A stretch of DNA of 64,000 nt from Thinopyrum elongatum (Eukaryota; Streptophyta; Magnoliopsida; Poales; Poaceae), in contig CM022297.1 in the NCBI GenBank assembly GCA_011799875.1, forward strand, positions 541,058,795-541,122,794, in the 5' to 3' direction. The notes under the pieces are model-generated. The model did not search any database. It saw only the letters and a program-made list of their open reading frames with translations, and was not told where the DNA came from. Of this stretch, positions 54,474 through 64,000 are shown one piece after another (position 1 is the first letter of the stretch; every line of letters begins with the position of its first letter). The position numbers and the translations under genes were made by a program.

Positions 54474-57400
54474 ATGGATGTGTCTACGATTGGGAGTATT
54501 AGACGTAGAGTACCTATACTTGATGGAGAGTTCTATCATGCTTGGAAAAATGAGATGCTTGAGATTTTCAATGAATATCACTTGAACAAGTACATTACTA
54601 CCCCATGTGCGCCTCCTATTGATCCTTTGCATCCTACCCCCGATGAGTCTCTTGACATGATCCGCAATCTTAGAACTGTTAATCTTATCATTAGAGGATT
54701 GCCTAGAAACTTGATTGTATGCTTGTCTACACTTGAATGTGCTTACACTATATGGAGATATCTCGAGGAACGCTTTCCAAACTATTCCTTAAAAAATCTA
54801 GATGAGATTCTTCAAAAGTCCATTGCTTTCAGTAAGATGAATTCTAGTCATCCTAAGTTTGGTGATTGTCTATTTGAGTTTCGTGTTCTCATGAGTGCCA
54901 AAGGAGATGTTGGAATCATTAGTGACATCATCTCTCAAGTCATTAGAATTCATAAAGATGAACATTGTCATGGTTATCAATCTAATGAATTACCCTCTAT
55001 AGGTAATGATCATTCATATAATGATGATGTTGAACATGGATATTATGACGAGGATGATGATAGTGACTATGATCTTGATGAGTCTATGAGACACTTTGGT
55101 CTTATGGCTAACCTTCGTGGTTACATGGCCGGAGGAAAGGAATGGTTTCTTGATAGTGGATGTACAGATCACATGACCGGAGACAAGGATATGTTTTGCG
55201 AGATTGCTGAAAACGTCGGCCCTCGAAAGTATGTCACTTTTGGTGATAACTCAAAGGGTAAGGTGGTTGGCCTTGGTAAGGTGGCCATCTCACATGACAG
55301 CTCTATCCAAAATGTTATGCTCGTTGAATCTCTTCGCTACAATTTTTTTTCCGTATCTAGACTAGCCAATTTCGGTCTCAATGTTCTATGCACTGAAGTG
55401 GACTGCCAAGTGTTTCGAAGAGATAATCATAATATGGTCTTTACCGGTATACGTAGAGGTGATCTATACATTGTTGACTTCACTAAAAGAGCTCGACCTA
55501 GAACTTGCTTAATTGCTAAATCTTCTAAAGGTTGGTTGTGGCATATAAGGTGAGGCCATGTGGGCATGCGAAATCTTAATAAGCTTATTAAAGGTGATCA
55601 TATCCTTGGTGTTAAAGATGTTGTATTTGACAAGGATAGACTTTGCAGTGCTTGTCAAGCAGGAAAACAAGTTGGAGGAAGTCATCCCGTGAAGAACATC
55701 ATGACCACGAGAAGACCGCTTGAGCTGCTTCATATGGATCTTTTTGGTCCCAATGCCTACAAGAGTCTCGGTGGTAACTCGTTTGGTTTGGTCATTGTTG
55801 ATGATTTTTCAAGATTTACGTGGGTGTTCTTTCTTGATGATAAATCGCAGGTCCAAAAGATCTTCAAGAACTTCGCTAGGAAGGCCCAAAATCAATTTGA
55901 AGTGAAGATCAAGAAGGTTCGCAGCGACAACGGAACGGAGTTCAAGAACACAAATGTGGATACTTTTCTTGACGAAGAAGGGATTTCACATGAGTTCTCA
56001 GCTACATACACACCTCAACAAAATGGAGTTGTTGAGAGGAAGAACCGGACACCCATTGAGATGGCAAGAACGATGCTTGATGAATACAAAACGCCAAAAC
56101 ACTTTTGGGCGGAAGCGGTTGAGACAGCTTGTCATGCAACAAACCGACTATATCTTCACAAACTACTCGGCAAGACGGCATACGAGCTTCTCACCGGTAA
56201 CAAACCCCAAGTTGGATACTTCCGAGTATTTGGCTCAAAGTGCTACATTCTTGATAAGCATCATCGTTTGAAATTTGCTCCTAAGTCTCATGAAGGTTTC
56301 CTACTTGGTTATGGCTCAAACTCTCACACTTACCGTGTCTACAACAATTTCACCCGAAAGATTGAAGAGACGGTAGATGTGAAGTTTGATGAATCTAACG
56401 GCTCGCAAGTAGAGCAATTGCCAACTGATGTAGGTGATAAAGATCCCTCAGAAGCAATACAAGACTTGTCTATTGGCAAGATTCGCCCAACGGAGGTGAA
56501 GGAGAGTACCTCGTCCGTTCAAGTGGAAGCCTCAACTTCACACCAAGGTGAACCACAAGTTGACTTGAAGACATCCACAAGTGGAACAGGTCAAGATGAA
56601 GGAAATGAGGAAGTACATCAAGATGAACCTCATCGACCTCCTTCTCCACCTCCACAAGAGAACATCAGCGCCAACAACAATGAAGAAAGACAAGAGGAAG
56701 AACAGGATGATGAAGAGGATGTTCCACCCCGACCCAAACAAAAGCTCTCGCGAGTCAGAGCAAGAGTTTCAAGAGATCATCCCGTTGAACAAATCTTCGA
56801 TGATATTCAAACGTGGAGAATTACTCGATCTAAGTCTCGCTTAGCTAACTTTTGTGAACATTATTCATTCATTTCTAACATTAAACCTATGAAGGTTGAA
56901 GAAGCTCTTGATGATCCGGATTGGGTGAACGCCATGCACGAAGAGCTACACAATTTCGAGAGGAACCAAGTGTGGACATTGGTAGAAAAGCCGGACAACA
57001 ACCAAAATGTCATTGGAACCAAATGGGTGTTTCGGAATAAGCAAGATGAAGATGGACAAGTTGTACGTAACATGGCCCGTCTCGTCGCTCAAGGCTACAC
57101 ACAAGTCGAAGGTATGGACTATGGTGAGACATATGCCCCCGTTGCTAGACTTGAGTCCATACGCATCTTACTTGCTTATGCCAATCATCATGACATTACA
57201 TTATATCAAATGGACATCAAAAGTGCCTTTCTAAATGGTGAAATTGAGGAGGAAGTTTATGTTAAACAACCTCCCAGCTTTGTTAATCCCAAGAAACCTA
57301 ATCATGTTTACAAACTTCACAAAGCTCTTTATGGTCTTAAACAAGCTCCTAGAGCATGGTATAAATGCTTGACAAAGTTTCTTATTGAAAAAGGCTTTAA

Positions 57401-58421
57401 GATTGGAAAGATTGATTCTACACTTTTTACTAAAAGGGTTAATGGAGAATTATTTGTGTGCCAAATTTATGTGGATGATATCATATTTGGCTCAACTAAC
57501 CCTCATTTTAGTGAAAAGTTTGGAAGGCTAATGTCGAAGAAGTTTGAGATGTCTATGATGAGTGAACTCAAATTCTTTCTTGGTTTGCAAATCAAGCAAA
57601 CTAAGAAGGGTACCTTTGTTTCCCAAACAAAGTATACCAAGGACCTATTCAAGAAGTTCAACATGCAAGAGAGCAAAGGTATGAAAACACCCATGCCTAC
57701 TCGTGGACATCTTGACTTGACAAAGGATGGCAAACCGGTTGACCAAAAGGTTTACCGCTCTATGATTGGTTCATTGTTATATCTATGTGCCTCTCGTCCC
57801 GATATTATGCTAAGTGTGTGCATGTGTTTACGATATCAAGCGGCCCCCAAAGAATGTCATCTTAAGGCTGTGAAAAGGATAGTGAGATACTTAATTCATA
57901 CACCAAACTTTGGCATTTGGTATCCTAAGAAATCTTATTTTGATCTTGTTGGCTACTTTGACTCGGACTATGCCGGTGATAAGGTTGATAGAAAGTCCAC
58001 TTCGGGTACTTGTCAATTTCTTGGTAGATCTCTTGTGTCTTGGTCCTCCAAGAAACAAAACTCTGTATCCTTATCCACCGCCGAATAGGAATACATTGCC
58101 GCCGGTTCATGTTGTGCTCAATTACTTTGGATGACCCAAACTCTTAAGGATTATGGGATACATGTGAAACATGTTCCATTGCTTTGTGATAACGAAAGTG
58201 CTATTAAGATTGCGCACAATCCCGTGCAACATTCTTGAACTAAGCATATTAAAGTTCGTCATCATTTCATTCAAGATCATGTTGCTAAAGGAGACATCGA
58301 TCTTAAGCATGTTCGTACTGATAAGAAATTGGCGGATATATTCACCAAACCGCTTGATGAGAAAGTATTTTGCCGTTTGAGAGGTGAATTGAACATCATT
58401 GATGCCTCAAACTTGGAGTAA
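54474..58421 (+). pseudogene. Sirevirus gag-pol polyprotein, three in-frame stops
   Basis: It starts at ATG 54474 (MDVSTIGSIRRRV). The gag part is short and its CCHC knuckle is not found, so an internal deletion near 54960-55000 is likely. Copia protease: WFLDSGCTDHMTG (about 55144). Pre-integrase zinc region: WHIR, stop, GHVGMRNL, then CSACQAGK (55540-55670). Integrase core: LHMDLFGP, VRSDNGTEFK and NGVVERKNRT, giving Asp, Asp and Glu intact. RT: WVFRNKQDEDG, DIKSAFLNGEIEEEVYVKQP and the active site YVDDIIFGS (57467). RNase H: YFDSDYAGD (57956) to DNESAIKIAHNP. Stops: TGA at 55551-55553, TAG at 58086-58088 and TGA at 58236-58238; the last fits CGA to TGA. The frame is otherwise continuous to TAA at 58419. 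Confidence 0.92.
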
Positions 58422-60400
58422 AAACTCCATTTGGATGCATGCAAGGCATGAGCCTTTGACTAATCCTTGATATTTCTCTTACGATGATGATCATATGTCT
58501 TGGATCTATACTTGTACCCTTGCATGTTATCTAACCCTTGTAGGTACTTGGATAAGCCCAAATCTATGAGATTGCAACTCACTCACATCTTGAGCAATCT
58601 CCACATCACCAAGTCTCTACAATATGGTGGTTGAAGACAAGGAAGCATGAATCCTTTCAACATATCCTTTGACAATTTCAATATATCAAATTTCATTTGG
58701 TATGAAGCTTCATGATTGTCATTTTGGATACACAAGTGCTCTTCCTTGCAAAACTAACCCATGTAGGTAGATGAACTCAAACTAGAAGTGGTGCTCCCAA
58801 GTCTTGATGAACTACATCAACCTTGAGCATCCAACACAAGTTCGACTACATGATCAAGATCAACACCACCACCCAAGGTATGTTATTCCATTTTAGAGAA
58901 GCTTTACCTCAAGTCATGGGTCAAAGCAACTCAACAAGATGAGAATACATCAAAATGCTTAAATGAAAAACGGTAACCCCATTTTGAGCTTTAACGATGA
59001 GTATGACCTACGATCAAGTGTTATCACTTGACTCCTCAGTCAATATACTCTAACATAGTTGACTTTGTCGCCGACTCCTTCTAGATGAAGTTCTCTATTG
59101 TCTCTTTGTGTTCTTGCATATGTCTCTTGCTTGTTTGTTCCCCTTTTCAAAAAAAAACTTCATCTAGATCCTTTTCCTTTGTGTGTTTTTCTCTGCATTT
59201 TCTGCATCTAATTCATTGCAAATCCTTTAGTTAATTCCTTGCAAATCCTTGTGAGATCTTATTTGCCAAGTGAGATGAGGTGACAAATTGTTTCCTAAGT
59301 ATTAAACTCGGACTCACCGACTAACGCCAATCGGCTAGACCGAACTACAAGAACACCTTGTAGATAGTTCATCGGTACAACCGACAAGGACTAACCCGGT
59401 CTGACCGATTTGCATCATCTATGACACTACCAACTCGGTGTCACCGATGAAAATGAATCATCGTTACCGATTTCACTACTGAGAAAACCTTTTGCCATTA
59501 CAAACGTCATTTCTTCTCTAGCTCCACTCGATGATTCTTATCCTCTACTCGCATCTTAAACTACATGCTGCTTTGTAATGTGACTCAAGGACCAAACCTA
59601 TTTGACTCATGCTCCAGAAGACCCTTCTTGGAAATTGATGTCAAAGGGGGAGAGAGAGCACATCAAAGCTTATCACATGGGAGAGAAAGCACATCTTAAG
59701 CTTCTTCAGATGCTTATTAACAATAGAGGAGAGAAGTCACATGTCTTTAAGAGGGGAAAGACATGTTAAGGTATGTTGTGCTTATTTTTGCTCTGATTTT
59801 TCGTGCTCTGATTTTCTCTTACCCTACCTTCTCCCATTATCCAATATCCGATTCAGGGGGAGAGGGAGTTCATATCTAAGGGAAGAAAATCTTTGGAATT
59901 CATTGCATATCTTTAATCTTTGGGGACATGTCTATACCCAAATAGAGTACTAAGTACTCACTCACTACATGTCATCCCAGTCTTGGTACTCTTGTGGTTT
60001 TCTGAAGTTGCTTTGTTTAGTAGTGTTTCTGTGTTCTCTAACCCTGTTTTCTCAGAGTCATCTCTTCCAAAGCTAGCTCAAGACCACAAGGTAAGTATAT
60101 GCATCACACTCATGTGCATGATGATCTCTTGCTGATGTACATATTGTTTGCAAGAAGGACTCATGAACATGAAGGTACATTCCCTGTATCTACATCATTT
60201 GCTCTGATACATATAGCCAAGATACATGTAACTCATTGCTTGCTCTGACATACTTATGCATTCACATGTTCTTATATTCTATCTTCACATGATTGCATAC
60301 ATGTAGGGAGAGCCTATGCATGTTACATGTCCTTCCAAAGCTTTACTTGTTGCCTTTCATATCCTAATCTAAAGCTTTGATGTATGTTGTCATCAATTAC
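58422..60400 (+). other. Sirevirus 3' non-coding region
   Basis: Two kilobases lack a credible ORF. Polypurine-like AAAGGGGGAGAG lies at about 59643 and CAGGGGGAGAGG at about 59856, before the final tract. TCGGT/ACCGA words, as in the LTR, cluster at 59315-59475. Confidence 0.7.
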
Positions 60401-60415
60401 CAAAAAGGGGGAGAT
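60401..60415 (+). promoter_or_regulatory. Polypurine tract of the Sirevirus
   Basis: AAAAAGGGGGAGAT immediately precedes the 3' LTR, as in other Sireviruses. Confidence 0.88.
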
Positions 60416-62101
60416 TGAAAGCACAAGTGCTCTCTATGAAAGCACAAGTGCTCCCTGGGTGATTTTGGTAATTAATGTCAACATATCTCTTGTTGGACTA
60501 ATATTTTCATCTAGTATATTTCAGATAGTTCAACGATGGCGTGGCCTGGACAAGAGGATGTGGAACCCCTTCAAGATGCTAAGACAAAGATTGGCAAAAG
60601 CTCAAGACTCTTCATCTCTATTTTAGTGATCCAAGATCACATTGAGTCCATAGGAAAAGCCAATACTATTAAAAGGGGATGAGGTGTTGCTTACTGGTCT
60701 ACTTGCTCAAAGTGCTTAGTGATATGCTCCAAATCCCTCAACCACTTACTCAAATCCATATATGTCCTAAACCTAAAGTCAAACTCGGCCCCACCGATTT
60801 GATCCATCCGGCGCCACCGAGTTCCTTTGACATAGCCACTGCCAGAAACCCTAATCAGTTCGGTCTCACCGATAGGGATTTTGGTCTCACCGAGATGGGA
60901 TTGCAAACTCTCTGTTTCCCTTCGTAACATTTCGGTCTCACCGAAAGGAGCGATCAGTCCCACCGAGTTCACAATGCAAACTCTCTGTTGCCCTTTCGTA
61001 ACGTTTCGGTATCACCGAAAGGAGCGATCGGTCCCACCGAGTTTGCCTGACCAACTCTCTGTTTGCTCATTGCTGAAATCGGTCCCACCGAGTTCATGCA
61101 ATCGGGCACACCGAGATGAGGTTTTGCCCTAACCCTAGCGCATCGGTCCCACCGAGTTGATCATGTCGGTCCCACCGAGAATCCTAACGTTCACATTTTG
61201 AACTGAATCGGTCTCACCTAGTTCATCTATTCGGCCTGACCGAGTTGGGTCAAATGTGTGTAACGGTTAGATTTTGTGTGGAGGCTCTATATACCCCTCC
61301 ACCCACTTCTCTATTCAAGAGAGAGCCATCAGAACGTGCTTACACTTCCACTACTCATTTTCTGAGAGAGAACCACCTACTCATGTGTTGAGACCAAGAC
61401 ATTCCAATCCAACCACAAGAATCTTGATCTCTAGCCTTCCCCAAGTTGCTTTTCACTCAAATCATCTTTCCACCATAGCCAAATCTATGAGAGAGAGTTG
61501 AGTGTTGGGGAGACTATCATTTGAAGCACAAAAGCAAGGAGTTCATCATCAACACACCATCTATAACCTTTTGGAGAGTGGTGTCTCCTAGATTGGTTAG
61601 GTGTCACTTGGGAGCTTCCGTCAAGATTGTGGAGTTGAACCAAGGAGTTTGTAAGGGCAAGGAGATCGCCTACTTCGTGAAGATCTACCCGAGTGAGGCA
61701 AGTCCTTCGTGGGCGATGGCCATGGTGGGATAGACAAGGTTACTTCTTCGTGGACCCTTCGTGGGTGGAGCCCTCCGTGGACTCGCGCAACCGTTACCCT
61801 TCGTGGGTTGAAGTCTCCATCAATGTGGATGTACGATAGCACCACCTATCGGAACCACGCCAAAAATCTCCGTGTCTCCAATTGCGTTTGCACACTCCAA
61901 TCCCATCCCTTTACTTTCTTGCAAATTGCATGCTTTACTTTCCGCTGCTCATACACTCTTGCCATGCTTGCTTGAAATGTATTGTGAATGCTTAAACTTG
62001 TGCTAAAACTCCACCTCAACTTGAAGAATTTTAAAACTGCTACTTTTGCTTGTTGAGGGTCTAATCACCCCCCCTCTAGACACCTCTTCTTGATCCTTTC
62101 A
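60416..62101 (+). repeat. 3' LTR of the Sirevirus
   Basis: It runs from TGAAAGCACAAGTGC to GATCCTTTCA (1686 bp) and is followed by CCTGG at 62102, corresponding to CCTAG beside the solo LTR. TCGGTCTCACCGA-like palindromes lie at 60785-61255. Confidence 0.93.
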
Positions 62102-62383
62102 CCTGGCAAAATGCCAAACAATCATCTCATATTTCCATACAAAATGCAAAATCCATGAAGAACTAGGGTTTGTCTAAACTTGCAAGAATTGAGCAAATGT
62201 GAGCATTTTTTCGGATGAAAACGAGGTGATCGGACGAGATTACCTCGAGGGAGGGATTGGGGTCGAAATCCATGGAGAAATCCTTCAGATGTCCAGGATT
62301 TTGGGGAAGGATTTGAGAGGGGGAGAGAGAGGAAATCGCAGTGTAGCTCCTCTGTTCAAAGCTGTTGGGGTGGGGGGGGGGGG

Positions 62384-62414
<31 letters not shown>

Positions 62415-64000
62415 TTGGGCTAGGGGGCCACACCTGGTTAGTAAGTGAATGTGCAGCATCTTTGGACTAGGCGTGGCACATGGCGGCATAGCGCCTGTGT
62501 GATAGGCGCTGCACGACTAAGGGTGGGGCCGGGCCTGGCCCCGGGGTGCCACGCTGGCCAGGTGTGTAGCACCTGTCAGTCCGGCGCTACTCAGTGCAGT
62601 GTAGCGCCGACCTGTCGGGCGCTACACAAAAGGGCCAACTGGGTACTTTCGCCCTGAGGTCAATTTTGTCCATTCTGCCAAGTCTTCAAAATCCTACTCC
62701 AACAGTTACTCAGTAAGCCATTGATATTGTCAGAGAATATTTACTCCAACAGTTCCCGTAGCCAACATGCTACACAAAAGGGCCAGCTGGGTACTTTCGC
62801 CCTGAGGTCAATTTTGTCCATTCTGCCAAGTCTTCAAAATCCTACTCCAACAGTTACTCAGTAAGCCATTGATATTGTCAGAAAATATTTACTCCAACAG
62901 TTCCCGTAGCCAACATTCACCGCACTGTCCCCCCACATTTACTACTGCTGCATTCAATAATATGTACTTCATCTCGCATCAACTCATGGCAACATCCACC
63001 AATCTCTATTCTTTGTGTGCTTCCTTTCATTGCCTTTAATGGGAGATGAATAAGTGTGTTTGGTAATTTTTATTTCGAAAACTAATATTAAGAAAGTTAT
63101 ACATTTTGGAGCACAAATGTCTATGGCAGCCTCATGTTTTATTCAGAGACTAAACATTTTTAGAAAAGAAGTAATTTATGAAAATTCTCATTGTGATAGT
63201 TCTTATTATCGAAACTTTGGTGACAAAATACGAATTATGAAAATTTTGAAATTTTAGTTTCAACTTTATGAAAGGTTCTCTACTAATCTGAAATGTGAAT
63301 AAGCGCACTTATTAGGTTTTGATGTAAAAACATCTGCGATACTCTGGTATATAGTAAAAAAATGTTTAATCAGTAGTAATAGTGTACTAGCAAGACCATC
63401 AATGCTAGAAAAAAAAAATCTGACCAACGCAATAAACTGGGAACGAGATCCGAGGACACTGGTATGGTACTTCTTGGCAGATTCTGTTCTTACATGTACC
63501 GACAGTCTTTATGGGTCCGGACAAAAGGCGTATAGACTGATTTCTTCCTATTATAAATCCACCGTATTCCAAAAAATATTTCTTTGAGCACGAATCACGA
63601 GCTGCCTACGCGCGGACGAGATTCTCAGCGCATCTACAAGCAGGCTCCAGACGTCCGTTATACTTTGTACTTTGCAATCGCTGGCTGTTTATTTATTGGG
63701 AAATGATTGGCTTCAGCCGACCGAATTTCCGTCGCCCATCTGCCTCCTCACGCTTGCGACGCGTGTCCCTATGGGACCAGCTCATTCTTATCCTCACGCC
63801 CACAACCTCGCCTCCCATTCCCGAAGCTTCTCGCTGAAACTGTTTTCTTCTCCATTCGTCCCTTCCATCTGTCCCAATCTCTCTCCTGTGAGCCCGCGTT
63901 GTTCGTCCATCTCTCTCGCCTCCCCTCTTTCTTCTCCATATTGTGGTGCTGCATCGGTTACACGGGACAAGAGTGACGAGATTCAGATCGATGGCGGTCG
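62102..64000. repeat. Right copy of the segmental duplication (MULE right flank)
   Basis: It matches 50488-52355 to the end of the window, including transposase exon 1 (minus, near 62273-62244), the MULE right terminal repeat and both 148-bp units. The G/T simple run at 62368-62416 is much longer than at 50757-50768. The matching 60-bp repeat and peroxidase region would lie beyond 64000. Confidence 0.95.

Larger units (their letters stand above)
53684..62101 (+). mobile_element. Sirevirus (Ty1/copia, Maximus-like) with truncated 5' LTR
   Basis: In order: a partial 5' LTR, a tRNA-Met primer site, a copia polyprotein with protease-integrase-RT-RNase H order, a 2-kb 3' non-coding region with repeated polypurine motifs, a final AAAAAGGGGGAGAT tract, and a complete 3' LTR. 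The long 3' spacer with several polypurine motifs is a Sirevirus trait. Only three stops interrupt the polyprotein, so it is comparatively young. Confidence 0.9.

Overview
This window is eukaryotic nuclear DNA from a large grass genome, most likely a Triticeae species (wheat, Aegilops, barley or rye). The evidence is the density and type of nested transposons: a BARE1/Angela/WIS-type copia LTR, a Sirevirus with a TTGAAAG-type 3' LTR junction, an Athila-like gypsy element with a tRNA-Asp-type primer site, a CACTA element with the CACTACTAGGGAAAA terminus, and a Stowaway MITE. There is no bacterial-style gene organisation. Almost everything is transposon sequence. The only host-gene material I recognise is a cytochrome P450 pseudogene (about 29.4-30.0 kb, minus strand) and the last exon of a class III peroxidase (53.2-53.7 kb, minus strand). 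No host gene is intact.

Layout. 0-10.4 kb: a degenerate Ty3/gypsy element (5' LTR end about 896, tRNA-Met-like primer site, gag, protease, RT, RNase H, integrase) whose gag is split by a 3.25-kb Helitron-like insertion (1479-4726) and whose 3' part is interrupted at about 8975 by a 5'-truncated LINE. 10.4-26.1 kb: a nest in which a CACTA fragment (10422) is cut by a short-LTR gypsy element (LTR 10975-11427). That element is followed by a non-autonomous Athila-like element (12381-25427), which carries a complete 6.3-kb CACTA element (17881-24224, TSD TAA). A second fragment of the short-LTR family follows at 25428. 26.1-33.8 kb: AT-rich intergenic DNA, the P450 relic, a second LINE fragment and an 0.8-kb foldback MITE. 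33.85-51.03 kb: a large Mutator-like element (MULE) carrying two convergent genes, a plant-mobile-domain (PMD) gene on the plus strand and a MULE transposase on the minus strand, with a tandem array of terminus-like repeats between their 3' ends. It has been invaded by three solo LTRs (35158-39258, 39429-41495, 48746-50487), each with a matching 5-bp target duplication. 51.0-64 kb: the MULE right flank, a 60-bp tandem repeat, the peroxidase fragment, then a nearly full Sirevirus (53684-62101). A second copy of the MULE right flank follows (62102-64000), nearly identical to 50488-52355.

How it fits together. The solo LTR at 48746-50487 and the 3' LTR at 60416-62101 have the same right-hand junction. 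They therefore descend from one Sirevirus insertion that was copied by a tandem segmental duplication, with the left copy later reduced to a solo LTR. The duplication junction (about 53684) joins the peroxidase last exon to the middle of an LTR. Most coding regions carry stops and frameshifts. Many of the stops fit C-to-T/G-to-A change, as expected in methylated silent transposons. The items most worth attention are the PMD-carrying MULE with its internal terminus-like array, the CACTA element carrying a Ulp1-like gene without a transposase plus a 200-bp foldback next to its start codon, the segmental duplication, and two tiny T-run/GCGGG insertions flanked by 16-17 bp direct repeats.
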